Notes under the pieces: generated by a model
The model's input: the letters and a program-made list of their open reading frames with translations, nothing else
Databases searched by the model: none
What the model was told of the DNA's origin: nothing
Shown here: positions 8,937 through 16,145 of the stretch, piece by piece
How the letters are laid out: each line of letters opens with the position of its first letter
Position numbering within the stretch: position 1 is the stretch's first letter
Position numbers and translations under genes: made by a program
NCBI GenBank assembly: GCA_018715565.1
Contig: DVLJ01000029.1
Span: 1-45,279 of the forward strand
Length of the DNA stretch: 45,279 nt
Direction: 5' to 3'
Source: Candidatus Ventrimonas merdavium
GTDB taxonomy: Bacteria > Bacillota > Clostridia > Lachnospirales > Lachnospiraceae

Positions 8937-10163
8937 TTACAGTTTTCTTAGTTTCTGTTCTCCCTGGGCCGCGCCGGAGGCCAGGATCTCTCCGATCTGG
9001 GCGCTGTCGTAGCCCAGATGATCCAGGATATCTATGGTATGGGCCCCCTGGGAGCCGCCGATGCGGTATTCCGGCACGCCCATGGAGGAGAAATTCACCG
9101 GATTGGTGGGCATGAAGCGCTCGCCGGAGGGGTAGGGGATCTTGGTCAGGATGTTGTTGGCCCAGACCTGCTCGTCCTCATACATATCCAGGGGCTCGTA
9201 GGCGGCCTCGCAGGCCAGGTCGTTGGCCTTGAACATGGCCAGGATCTCATCCCGGGTGAATTTCCCGATCGCCTCGTCCAGGATGTCCGTGACCTCCCGG
9301 TTCAGACCGTTGGCGTTGACCTCGGCGCATTTGATGTAGCGGGGATTGCCTACCAGGTCCGGGCGGCCGATGAGGGTCATGATCTTCTCATAATCCCGGT
9401 CATACTCCGGACAGCAGATCACCACCCACCTCTCATCTGAAGTGCGGAACACGTTGTTGAAGGGATTGGGCACTTCCTTCCGGCTCTTGGGATACTGATT
9501 GCCGTACTGGGCGGAGATGACGCCGGTGCTCAAGGCGTACACGGCCGCATGGTGGAGGCCGACGGTCACTTTATCGCCCTTCCCCGTCTTTTCCCGGGAG
9601 TAGAGGGCGGCACAGATGCCGGAGGCCAGGCTCATGGCCACCTGGAAGTCGCCGAAGCCGTTGGTGGGGATCATCGGCGCGTCCCCCTTATTGACCGTGG
9701 TCCCGAACACGCCGCCTCTTGCCATGTAGCAGGTAACGTCAAAGCCGGCGGTATCCTTTTCCGGTCCGTATTCCCCGTAGCCCAATACCTGGGCAAAGAC
9801 CAGACGGGGGAATTTTTCTTTTAAGGTGTCATGATCCAGTCCCAGCTTTTTTAGGGACTTGGTCCGGGTATTGGTGACGAATACGTCTGCCTCTGCCAGC
9901 AGCTTGTAGGCGATCTCCAGGCCTTTTTCCGATTTTAGATCCAGGGTGATGAAGCGTTTGTTTAGGTTGGCCACGTCAAAGGCCAGGTTCTCATCATCCT
10001 CATAAGGCATGTTGAAGACAGCGCCCTGGGTCCTGGCCGGGTCGCCTTTGGCAGATTCGATCTTGACGCAGTCCGCACCCCATTCTCCCAGCACCCGGAC
10101 GGTGGTGGGGGCGGCCAGGTAGGTGGTCAGATCTACGACTTTAACGCCTTCCAGTGGTTTCAT
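8937..10163 (-). CDS. Family III (CaiB/BaiF-type) CoA transferase
   Basis: A 408-residue CoA transferase of the CaiB/formyl-CoA transferase fold. It starts with LEGVKVVDLTTYLAAPTTVRVLGEWGADCVKIE, the family signature. Asp172 in the GFGDFQVAM motif corresponds to the aspartate that carries the acyl anhydride intermediate. The enzyme moves CoA from a product acyl-CoA to an incoming acid and so saves ATP. Family III members include CaiB, FldA, BaiF and oxalate CoA transferase; the sequence alone does not select a substrate. It sits between the two acyl-CoA dehydrogenase genes and is separated from the upstream one by a terminator-like hairpin. Confidence 0.92.
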   Translation of the reverse strand: MKPLEGVKVVDLTTYLAAPTTVRVLGEWGADCVKIESAKGDPARTQGAVFNMPYEDDENLAFDVANLNKRFITLDLKSEKGLEIAYKLLAEADVFVTNTRTKSLKKLGLDHDTLKEKFPRLVFAQVLGYGEYGPEKDTAGFDVTCYMARGGVFGTTVNKGDAPMIPTNGFGDFQVAMSLASGICAALYSREKTGKGDKVTVGLHHAAVYALSTGVISAQYGNQYPKSRKEVPNPFNNVFRTSDERWVVICCPEYDRDYEKIMTLIGRPDLVGNPRYIKCAEVNANGLNREVTDILDEAIGKFTRDEILAMFKANDLACEAAYEPLDMYEDEQVWANNILTKIPYPSGERFMPTNPVNFSSMGVPEYRIGGSQGAHTIDILDHLGYDSAQIGEILASGAAQGEQKLRKL

Positions 10164-10215
10164 AAGTCAGAAGCCTCCTTGCTAGATATTTTTGAAGCCG
10201 GGAAGTCCACGGCTG

Positions 10216-10253
10216 AAAAAGGGCCTCCAGGTCCGGCCCGAACCTGAAGACCC
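10216..10253 (-). terminator. Terminator-like hairpin inside the acyl-CoA operon
   Basis: Read on the minus strand, a 14-base stem (GGGTCTTCAGGTTC with GGACCTGGAGGCCC, including G-U pairs) around a 5-base loop is followed at once by TTTTT. It lies in the 106-base gap between the CaiA-like gene and the CoA transferase gene. It could be a partial terminator or attenuator giving more mRNA for the first gene than for the rest. Confidence 0.6.
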
Positions 10254-10269
10254 TTGGGGAAACCGGTAT

Positions 10270-11454
10270 TTAGATCACATATTCCATATGTGCGTGATGC
10301 TTGATGGTATTTCTGGAAATGGTGATCCGCTGAACGGTGGGAGCGCCTTCCTCCAGCCACATCGCGCGGCAGTCACGGTAGAGCCGTTCTACCGGGCCGT
10401 ACTTGCAGTCCTCAAAGTAGCCCACGCCACCGAAGATCTCCAGCATCTCGTCGCTGACCCGTCGGGTGGTGTCAATGCTGTACAGCTTGCACATCGCGGC
10501 TTTCTCCTCGATATACTCGCCGGTGGGGTTCTCCTCATAGGATTTGGCGAAATCATAGACCATGCAGCGCAGGGCGTGTACCATCATGGACATATCCGCG
10601 ATCTTGCAGCGGATCGCCTGGCGCGTGCCGATGGGCTTTCCAAAGGTAACCCGGTCCGCCGCGTACTGTAAGGACAGCTCCAGCATCCGCTGGGCCATGC
10701 CCAGGTTGCTGGCGGCGATGTGTGCCCGGGATACGGATAAGGAGTGGAGGGCGATTTCCAGTCCCTGCCCCTCTTTGCCCAGCAGGTATTTTTGGTCGAT
10801 GCGGCAGTTGGTGAACTTTAACTCACCGTGGCCTGCGCCGCGGCAGCCCATCATGTGGGGCATGTTGATGACCTCAAAGCCGGGAGCGTCCATGGGAACA
10901 AAGAAGGCGGAAAGCCGGTCGTCCTTGTTGGAGCTGGGGTTCGTCACGGCGATGACGTAGGCAAATTCACAGCAGTCGGTGTGGGAGATCAGCGTCTTTT
11001 CTCCGTTCAGCACGTAGCAGTCTCCGTCCTTCACAGCCGTGGTGTGAAGATCGGCTCCGGTGCCGCCGGTTGCCTCGGTCAGGGCAAAGCAGGTGAAGAC
11101 TTCCTTATTCTGGAATTTGGGCATATACTCCTTCTTCAGCTCCTCGCTGCCGTAGTCGTCCAGGATCCGCCAGTTCAGATCCATGGCATAGTGCAGATGC
11201 ATGCGCATACCGCCCGGTCCTCTGGAAAATTCCTCCTGTACCTGCAGGATCTCCAGCTCATTTAAGCCGTAGCCGCCGTATTTTTCCGGGAGCGCACAGC
11301 GGTAAAGATCATTTTCGATGGCCAGGTCATAAAATTCCTTGGGGAATTTGTTGGTCACCTCCACTTCCTTCTGAAGCTCCTCCAACGGTCCCTCCGCCAG
11401 CTCGCGGATCTGCTTTAAGTACGCCTGGAACTCTGCCGGTGATAATTTGCTCAT
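10270..11454 (-). CDS. Acyl-CoA dehydrogenase, CaiA-like paralogue
   Basis: A 394-residue acyl-CoA dehydrogenase and the first gene of the minus-strand cluster. It has FALTEATGGTGADLHTTAV, YVLNGEKTLISHT, RVTFGKPIGTRQAI and EIFGGVGYFEDCKYGPVERLYRD. The catalytic Glu aligns with the second E of LEEGAPTVQRITI (about residue 369) but its surroundings differ from the usual YEGT. It is clearly diverged from the neighbouring dehydrogenase, so the two probably act on different acyl-CoAs or do different chemistry. Acyl-CoA dehydrogenase-like enzymes in gut gamma-butyrobetaine clusters can eliminate an amine, which is one option; ordinary enoyl-CoA reduction is another. It has its own AAGGAGG site and lies directly downstream of the regulated promoter. 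Confidence 0.88.
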   Translation of the reverse strand: MSKLSPAEFQAYLKQIRELAEGPLEELQKEVEVTNKFPKEFYDLAIENDLYRCALPEKYGGYGLNELEILQVQEEFSRGPGGMRMHLHYAMDLNWRILDDYGSEELKKEYMPKFQNKEVFTCFALTEATGGTGADLHTTAVKDGDCYVLNGEKTLISHTDCCEFAYVIAVTNPSSNKDDRLSAFFVPMDAPGFEVINMPHMMGCRGAGHGELKFTNCRIDQKYLLGKEGQGLEIALHSLSVSRAHIAASNLGMAQRMLELSLQYAADRVTFGKPIGTRQAIRCKIADMSMMVHALRCMVYDFAKSYEENPTGEYIEEKAAMCKLYSIDTTRRVSDEMLEIFGGVGYFEDCKYGPVERLYRDCRAMWLEEGAPTVQRITISRNTIKHHAHMEYVI

Positions 11455-11500
11455 ACGTTGTCCTCCTTGGATTTCTATTAATTAAAAAATTAACGATCTC

Positions 11501-11583
11501 ATAGGTTTATCATAGCATCTGCAATGGGAAATATCTAATCGTTGGTTTAGATAGGTTTTTTAGGACTGATAGGTTTTTCCTAT
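11501..11583 (-). promoter_or_regulatory. Promoter and repeated ATAGG operator sites for the acyl-CoA cluster
   Basis: ATAGGTTT occurs three times on the plus strand (11501, 11551 and 11569). The last is the inverted repeat ATAGG-TTTTT-CCTAT, which fits the LysR T-N11-A pattern. On the minus strand TTAGAT (11533-11538) and TATGAT (11509-11514) are spaced by 18 bases and make a plausible promoter for the CaiA-like gene. The upstream sites then sit where an activator would bind. ATCTAA/TTAGAT also forms an inverted repeat across the -35. Which regulator binds is inferred. Confidence 0.6.
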
Positions 11584-11598
11584 GAGTCGTTTTTTTCG

Positions 11599-11628
11599 TT
11601 GCCCAGGCGGGGGATGAGGTGCTATAGT
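11599..11628 (+). promoter_or_regulatory. Promoter of the thioesterase gene
   Basis: TTGCCC and TATAGT with an 18-base spacer lie 53 bases before the start codon of the thioesterase gene. It is divergent from the acyl-CoA cluster promoter and shares the ATAGG region, so both may be controlled together. Confidence 0.5.
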
Positions 11629-11681
11629 AGGTCCCATATGACAGATGGAGCCAGATAGATAGATTACGAGGAGGTATTTGG

Positions 11682-12086
11682 ATGTTGGATGAGACGATCA
11701 TGGAAGGGATCCGCAGACATATCCAGCCGATCGGCGGATTGGAACACGCCAGGCTGCTGGAGATCCAGCCGGGCCTGGCAAAGGTATCGGTGGAGATCGG
11801 GAAAGAAAATTTAAATCTATATGGAAACCTGCACGGAGGCTTCCTGTTTGCCCTGTGCGATATGGCAGCCGGTATGGCGGCCTACGCCTATGGGATGACC
11901 AATGTTACCATGCAGGGCAGCTTGAGCTTCATCCGGGGCGTCCAGGGCGGGACCATATACGCAGAGGCCGTATCCCAGCACAGGGGAAGGAGCACAGTGG
12001 TGAACCGGGTGACCGTGCGGGATGAGGAAGGACGGCTGGTGGCAGATGGGACTTATACCATGTTTTTGACAGGGCAGATCAAGTAG
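11682..12086 (+). CDS. PaaI-family hotdog thioesterase
   Basis: A 134-residue single hotdog-domain protein of the PaaI/YdiI type. The helix motif NLHGGFLFALCDMAAGMAAYA contains the HGG element and the acidic residue (Asp) usually involved in acyl-CoA hydrolysis. The following TMQGSLSFIRGVQGG and SQHRGRSTVVNRVTV strands fit the family. It hydrolyses an acyl-CoA thioester to the free acid and CoA. Its divergent position beside the acyl-CoA cluster suggests it recycles CoA from stalled or terminal intermediates of that pathway. GAGGAGG precedes the ATG by 7 bases. It appears to be a one-gene transcript ended by the hairpins downstream. Confidence 0.88.
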   Translation: MLDETIMEGIRRHIQPIGGLEHARLLEIQPGLAKVSVEIGKENLNLYGNLHGGFLFALCDMAAGMAAYAYGMTNVTMQGSLSFIRGVQGGTIYAEAVSQHRGRSTVVNRVTVRDEEGRLVADGTYTMFLTGQIK

Positions 12087-12112
12087 CGGCTGCGCGGGAC
12101 GAAGAAAGACGT

Positions 12113-12135
12113 TGCCCGGCGGAAGTTGCCGGGCA
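12113..12135 (+). terminator. Stem-loop after the thioesterase gene
   Basis: TGCCCGGC and GCCGGGCA pair perfectly (8 bases) across a 7-base loop, 26 bases past the stop codon. It has no good T-run, so it may stabilise the mRNA end rather than terminate; a second hairpin with a T-run follows further down. Confidence 0.45.
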
Positions 12136-12227
12136 GAGAAGAATAAAAAAGAATCTTATAAGGAATCTTATAGGAACGCATACTTTCGGGCCATGGAACT
12201 TTAAAATGCCTTCAATCAATCAGGGAT

Positions 12228-12257
12228 TGCCGTATTCTGCGGCAGTCTTATTTTTTT
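12228..12257 (+). terminator. Intrinsic terminator after the thioesterase gene
   Basis: TGCCG and CGGCA pair over a 7-base loop and are followed by GTCTTATTTTTTT. The stem is short, so efficiency is uncertain. It lies just before the duplicated ene-reductase leader. Confidence 0.5.
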
Positions 12258-12262
12258 CGCTA

Positions 12263-12280
12263 CTGTAAACCCGTATACAG
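12263..12280 (+). promoter_or_regulatory. 18-bp dyad, copy 1 (before the broken ene-reductase)
   Basis: CTGTAAAC-CC-GTATACAG is an inverted repeat with 7 of 8 matching positions per arm. The same 18 bases occur before the intact gene, while nearby leader bases differ between copies. The form suits a dimeric regulator such as Crp/Fnr. Confidence 0.5.
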
Positions 12281-12332
12281 AAAAATCCCTCCAAATCCGG
12301 TAAACCAGCCATCAGAAAGGAGGAACACCACA

Positions 12333-12542
12333 ATGGTAAGAAACCTCACCGCCAGTCCAAGCTGTTCGAGGCCCGGGCCAAGGGCGGCTGCGGGCTGATT
12401 TTTACCTGCGCCACCCAGGCAGAGCGGCAGCTGATGCCCTATCCCAGGGAAATGCAGTTTCCGCCTATTGACCGGGTGGAGCGGATCAAGGAATTCGCCG
12501 AGGCAGCGGACTTCGTTCACACCTACGGAACGAAGATCGCCT
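12333..12542 (+). pseudogene. Truncated, frameshifted remnant of an FMN/FeS ene-reductase gene
   Basis: The start ATGGTAAGAAAC is identical to that of the intact gene. The sequence then jumps to the region encoding RQSKLFEARAKGG, now in the wrong frame, and a TGA stops translation after about 21 residues. Homology ends after the codons for GTKIA, where unrelated sequence begins. In the original frame most differences from the intact copy are in third codon positions (GAA/GAG, AAG/AAA, GCA/GCG, GTT/GTC). The fragment therefore evolved as a working gene before it was broken. It is best read as the remnant of a paralogue or an allele from a related strain. No full-length product is possible. Confidence 0.85.
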
Positions 12543-12623
12543 TAAAGAAGAACAGACGCCGGACGGTCAGATAAGCTGTGCTTTGGGGAGGAGGAAGAAG
12601 CGGCATGCCGTTGTACGATTTGG

Positions 12624-12652
12624 TTGATTTATTCGTTCGATTTAGATATAAT
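12624..12652 (+). promoter_or_regulatory. Promoter of the Phd/PIN toxin-antitoxin operon
   Basis: TTGATT and TATAAT are separated by exactly 17 bases, 32 bases before the antitoxin start. It is a strong-looking housekeeping promoter in an AT-richer stretch than its surroundings. Confidence 0.65.
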
Positions 12653-12683
12653 AAAAGTATCAAATAAGAAAGGGGGCAATCAC

Positions 12684-12899
12684 ATGTCCATTACTGCAAC
12701 TGAGCTGAAATTGAACCTCGGAAAATACCTCCTGATGGCAGCAAAGGAAGATATTTTCATTACCCGTAATGGCCGAACAGTGGCGAAGCTGACATCACCC
12801 TATCAGAACAAGCTGGATACTGTGGATGAACTGTTTGGGAGTGTGCCGGCAGATGTGACATTAGAAGAAGCGCGGGAAGAAAGGCTGAGTAAGATATGA
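12684..12899 (+). CDS. Phd/YefM-type antitoxin
   Basis: A 71-residue protein starting MSITATELKLNLGKYL. The upstream ATG used by the ORF track overlaps the promoter, whereas this ATG has AAGGGGG 8 bases before it. The N-terminal Phd-like DNA-binding fold is suggested by the ATELKLNLGKYLLMA and IFITRNGRTVAKLT strands, and the acidic C-terminal tail (ADVTLEEAREERLSKI) would wrap the toxin. It overlaps the toxin start by 4 bases (ATGA), the usual translational coupling. It likely represses its own promoter together with the toxin. The pair is AT-richer than the flanking genes, suggesting lateral acquisition. Confidence 0.82.
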   Translation: MSITATELKLNLGKYLLMAAKEDIFITRNGRTVAKLTSPYQNKLDTVDELFGSVPADVTLEEAREERLSKI

Positions 12900-13330
12900 G
12901 GGTACTGATCGATACTTGTGTTGTCATGGATTTTCTGCAGCGGCGTGAACCATTCGCAGATACAGCATTTCAAGTGTTTCGTTTGGCGGCAGCAGAGCAG
13001 TTCTCCGGCTATATTACAGCAAAGTCAGCAACCGACATTTACTATCTGACCCATCGCTGTACCCACAGTGACAAGGAAGCCAGAACAAAGCTGAATCAGC
13101 TGCTGAGCATTGTTGGGATGCTGGATAGCACAGCAGATGATGTGTTCCATGCGATTTCTTCCGAAGTTTCCGATTTTGAGGACGCGGTCATGATGGAAAC
13201 TGCACTTCGTTCCCGCGTGGAATGTATCATAACAAGGAACATAAAAGATTATGCCAAATCATCCATTGCTGTATATACCCCTGATCAGTTTCTGGAACTT
13301 CCGGAACTGAAGAAAGGATCAGATTATTAA
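12896..13330 (+). CDS. PIN-domain toxin (VapC-like ribonuclease)
   Basis: A 144-residue PIN-domain protein. It opens with MRVLIDTCVVMDFLQRREPF, where the first Asp is a metal ligand. Further acidic residues appear at DIYYL and in SEVSDFEDAVMMETALRS, and the C-terminal part reads CIITRNIKDYAKS. PIN toxins cut RNA with Mg2+ or Mn2+, often tRNA or rRNA; the target cannot be deduced. The acidic residues needed for catalysis seem present, so it should be active. It is coupled to the upstream antitoxin and closed by a strong terminator, forming a self-contained cassette between the two ene-reductase copies. Confidence 0.82.
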   Translation: MRVLIDTCVVMDFLQRREPFADTAFQVFRLAAAEQFSGYITAKSATDIYYLTHRCTHSDKEARTKLNQLLSIVGMLDSTADDVFHAISSEVSDFEDAVMMETALRSRVECIITRNIKDYAKSSIAVYTPDQFLELPELKKGSDY

Positions 13331-13337
13331 TACTTCT

Positions 13338-13371
13338 CCCCATCCGGCCAATGCCGGACGGGGATTTTTTT
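13338..13371 (+). terminator. Intrinsic terminator of the Phd/PIN operon
   Basis: CCCC-AT-CCGGC and GCCGGA-C-GGGG pair across a short CAAT loop and are followed by ATTTTTTT. It starts 8 bases after the toxin stop codon and separates the cassette from the ene-reductase gene. Confidence 0.8.
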
Positions 13372-13388
13372 GCACATTTTTACGCCTA

Positions 13389-13406
13389 CTGTAAACCCGT
13401 ATACAG
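13389..13406 (+). promoter_or_regulatory. 18-bp dyad, copy 2 (before the intact ene-reductase)
   Basis: CTGTAAAC-CC-GTATACAG, identical to the dyad before the pseudogene, 53 bases upstream of the start codon. The Crp/Fnr-type regulator encoded at the other end of the gene is a plausible ligand; this is inference. No convincing -35/-10 pair is visible, so the promoter may need activation. Confidence 0.55.
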
Positions 13407-13458
13407 AAAAATCCCCCTAAATCCGGTAAACTACCTATCAGAAAGGGGGGACACCACC

Positions 13459-15420
13459 ATGGTAAGAAACACCTACGGAGCATTATTAAAACCTGCCCAG
13501 ATCGGCACCATGAAGCTGAAAAACCGCATCTGCATGGCGCCTATGGACTTTAAATTTTTCAGCGGAAATGAGGAAGATTCCAGCATGACCTACCGCCAGT
13601 CCAAGCTGTTCGAGGCCCGGGCCAAGGGCGGCTGCGGTCTCATTTTTACCTGCGCCACCCACGCGGAGCGGAAGCTGATGCCCTATCCCAGGGAGATGCA
13701 GTTCCCGGCCATTGACCGGGTGGAACGGATCAAAGAATTTGCCGAGGCGGCGGACCTGGTCCATGCTTACGGAACGAAGATCGCCTGTGAGCTGACCATG
13801 GGGAGCGGCCGGTATGCGGACCTTGTAGACGCGGAGCATCCGCCCATCGCGCCGTCGGAGTGCGAGACCCAGTATCACCCGGAGATCCGGGCCAGGAAGA
13901 TGACAGTGGACGAGATCCGGTACATGATCCGGACCTACGCCGAGGCGGCGGGACGGCTGAAAACCGCCGGCTATGATGCCCTTCTGGTCATGGGCGGAGG
14001 CGGTTATCTGATCAATCAGTTCCTGTCTCCGGCATGGAACCAGCGGACAGACGCCTACGGCGGAAGCCTGGAAAAACGGATGACGTTCCTGATCGAGACC
14101 ATCCAGGAAGTGAAGAAGGTAGTGGGAGCAGATTACCCCATCATCGTCAGCCTGAACATGGACGATCTGCTGCCGGAGGGCGTATCCCCCTGCCGGGGCA
14201 TGGTGGTGGAAGAAACCATCGCCACCGCTCAGAAGCTGGAGGAGCTGGGGCTGGCGGACGCCTTCCATCTGCGGCTGGGCAGCTACTATGATCAGGAGAC
14301 CATCATCCCCAGCGCCTACGTGACCAACGAGCTGTATAAAGAAAATATCCGCAGGTTCAAACAGGCGGTGACCAGGCCGGTGATCTTTGAAAACAAGCTG
14401 TCTGATCCGGCAGAAATGCAGGCGCTGATGGAGGATGGAGTCCTGGACTTTGTCAGCATCGGACGGAGCTGGATCGCCGACAAAAACTGGGTGAAAAAGG
14501 CCCTGTACGACCGCCCCATCAAGCCGTGCCTGCGGTGCAATTACTGCCTGCACACCGTATGGCTGGGCAAGTCCACCTCCTGCGCCATCAACCCGGAGCT
14601 GGGCTATGAATTTGAAGGCGGCATTCCTCTGGCAAGAGACCGGAAAAAGGTAGTCGTCGTAGGAGCAGGCCCCGGCGGGATCGAAGCGGCCTTGACCGCA
14701 GCGGAGCGGGGGCATGAGGTACTTTTACTGGAAAAAGAGGCGCGGATCGGCGGCAAGCTGGATATCGTGGCAGCTCCCAGCTATAAGCGGCATTATCTCA
14801 ATTATCTGGATTATCTGGAAGCAGAATTAGAGGCTTCCAACGTGAAGGTCCACTGCAATGTGAACGCAGATGCAGAGATCATTGATTGCTATCACCCGGA
14901 TGTAGTGATCGTAGCGGCCGGCGCGGAGCCGGTGATCCTGCCCATTCCAGGCATCAGCCGGGCTGTGACGGCAGACGAGGTCCTGCGGAAGAACAAACGG
15001 GTAAACGGCACGGTGGTGATCGCAGGCGGCGGCCTGGTGGGCTGCGAGACCGCCCACGTCCTGACAGAGCAGGGTTGTAAGGTCCACATCCTGGAAATGC
15101 AGGACGACGTACTGAAAGACACCTCTTACGTGACGCGCCACTCCCAGCTGGCCGTACTCCGCCAGACCGGAGCACAGATCCATGTCAATACCCGTCTGAC
15201 CGCGGTCACAGGAGACGGAGTAACGGTGGAAACCAACGGGGAGATCCAGAAGATCCCCGCAGATCATGTGGTGCTGGCCGTGGGCTACCGGAACCGTTCC
15301 ACCCTCTATGACGAACTCCAGGATCTGGTAGAGGAAGTTTACCAGATCGGCGACTGCAAGGCCGTCCGGAAGATCGCCGACGCCGTGGGGGAAGGGCATA
15401 TCATCGCCAAAAGTTTGTAA
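13459..15420 (+). CDS. FMN/[4Fe-4S]/FAD ene-reductase (2,4-dienoyl-CoA reductase / BaiCD family)
   Basis: A 653-residue protein; I use the ATG preceded by AAAGGGGGG and shared with the pseudogene, not the earlier ATG, which lies in the terminator. Order of domains: an Old-Yellow-Enzyme TIM barrel (1-350) starting YGALLKPAQIGTMKLKNRICMAPM; the cluster site CLRCNYC...C (from about 357); a dinucleotide-binding fold VVVVGAGPGGIEAAL (about 397); and a second one, VVIAGGGLVGCETAHVL (about 518). Relatives reduce C=C bonds of enoates, dienoyl-CoAs or bile-acid intermediates using NAD(P)H. Its position near the acyl-CoA cluster hints at reduction of an unsaturated intermediate there, but it is separated by the toxin-antitoxin cassette. 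Confidence 0.9.
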   Translation: MVRNTYGALLKPAQIGTMKLKNRICMAPMDFKFFSGNEEDSSMTYRQSKLFEARAKGGCGLIFTCATHAERKLMPYPREMQFPAIDRVERIKEFAEAADLVHAYGTKIACELTMGSGRYADLVDAEHPPIAPSECETQYHPEIRARKMTVDEIRYMIRTYAEAAGRLKTAGYDALLVMGGGGYLINQFLSPAWNQRTDAYGGSLEKRMTFLIETIQEVKKVVGADYPIIVSLNMDDLLPEGVSPCRGMVVEETIATAQKLEELGLADAFHLRLGSYYDQETIIPSAYVTNELYKENIRRFKQAVTRPVIFENKLSDPAEMQALMEDGVLDFVSIGRSWIADKNWVKKALYDRPIKPCLRCNYCLHTVWLGKSTSCAINPELGYEFEGGIPLARDRKKVVVVGAGPGGIEAALTAAERGHEVLLLEKEARIGGKLDIVAAPSYKRHYLNYLDYLEAELEASNVKVHCNVNADAEIIDCYHPDVVIVAAGAEPVILPIPGISRAVTADEVLRKNKRVNGTVVIAGGGLVGCETAHVLTEQGCKVHILEMQDDVLKDTSYVTRHSQLAVLRQTGAQIHVNTRLTAVTGDGVTVETNGEIQKIPADHVVLAVGYRNRSTLYDELQDLVEEVYQIGDCKAVRKIADAVGEGHIIAKSL

Positions 15421-15436
15421 GGGGATCCCCTTTGTC

Positions 15437-16114
15437 TCACCCCTGCCGCGTCTCCTGGGAGCAGTACGCTTCCAGGGCCTCCAGATCCACGATCTCGATC
15501 CATCTCCGGTGGGGAATGATGATCTGTTCGTCCCGGAGCCGGGAAAGGTTCCGGGCGGCGTTCACCCGGGTCACGGTCAGGATCTCCGCGATATTTTCCT
15601 GGGTCAGATCGATGCGGCAGGTCTTTCCCTGAGGCGAGTTCTGGGAGCAGAGATACAGCAGGTTGCACAGCTTGATAAAGGAACTGTTGTAATCCTGGTG
15701 GGCGCTTTCAAACAGCAGGAGATTGATATAGGTGGCGTACCAGTCCAGGGTCTGCAGGTTGAGTTCGCTGTTCTCACACAGCATCCGCAGAAAGTCCTCA
15801 TTGGTAAAGCAAAGCGTCTCCATATCCGACAAAGCGGTGGTAGAAATGGAGTGCTCGATCTTGAACCTGGTCCGGTGGCTTCCCGGGAACACGGTCCCCG
15901 CACTGTGGAGGGAACAGATTTTCCGAAACCCGTCCTCATGGTCGATGGTTGTCTGGGCGATCCCGGAAATGATGTAGTAAACATGGGTAACATTTGTTCC
16001 CAGCGTCCATAGGACCTCATGCTTGCGGAACCGCCGGACCGTATGAGGCTGGGTCAGAAAATAGTCATAAAACTGTTTATAATCATTGGCGAAATAGTAG
16101 CGGGGGATCAGCAT
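15437..16114 (-). CDS. Crp/Fnr-family transcriptional regulator
   Basis: A 225-residue protein starting MLIPRYYFANDY; this ATG has GGAGG 8 bases upstream, whereas the longer ORF start would lie before the promoter's -10. Residues 20-130 form a cyclic-nucleotide-binding-like beta barrel (HVYYIISGIAQTTI, GTVFPGSHRT), and about 165-205 form the winged helix (LTQENIAEILTVTRVNAARNLSRLRDEQII). There is no Fnr-type N-terminal cysteine cluster, so it probably senses a small ligand. It is convergent with the ene-reductase gene and only 16 bases from its stop. I infer that it may bind the 18-bp dyad before that gene. Confidence 0.88.
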   Translation of the reverse strand: MLIPRYYFANDYKQFYDYFLTQPHTVRRFRKHEVLWTLGTNVTHVYYIISGIAQTTIDHEDGFRKICSLHSAGTVFPGSHRTRFKIEHSISTTALSDMETLCFTNEDFLRMLCENSELNLQTLDWYATYINLLLFESAHQDYNSSFIKLCNLLYLCSQNSPQGKTCRIDLTQENIAEILTVTRVNAARNLSRLRDEQIIIPHRRWIEIVDLEALEAYCSQETRQG

Positions 16115-16145
16115 GGACGGCGCCTCCTTCCTGTTCTTATTTCCT

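Larger units (their letters stand above)
12251..12542 (+). repeat. Diverged direct repeat of the ene-reductase 5' region, copy 1
   Basis: This stretch matches the leader and early coding part of the ene-reductase gene (copy 2 begins near 13376 and the match ends near 13792), apart from a deletion of about 115 bases after the first four codons. I count about 19 differences in the last ~195 bases, close to 90% identity. The Phd/PIN toxin-antitoxin pair lies between the two copies. Confidence 0.85.

Noticed and set aside
3722-11454. Calling the cluster a carnitine (cai) operon
   Set aside because: CaiA, CaiB and CaiC types and Etf are present, but CaiT, CaiD and CaiE are not, and the transporters differ. 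The family similarity does not fix the substrate.
12542-12577. Short likeness (GGTCAGATAA) between the end of the pseudogene region and the stop region of the TIGR04076-type gene
   Set aside because: About 10 to 12 bases only, so not distinguishable from chance.
13486-14715. Long open frame (409 codons) antisense to the ene-reductase
   Set aside because: It is a shadow of a GC-rich real gene; no ribosome site, and its content is a back-translation of the sense codons.
15419-15432. Palindrome AAGGGGATCCCCTT at the convergent ends of the ene-reductase and Crp/Fnr genes
   Set aside because: Too short and loop-less for a terminator and overlaps a stop codon; no second copy seen. Probably chance.
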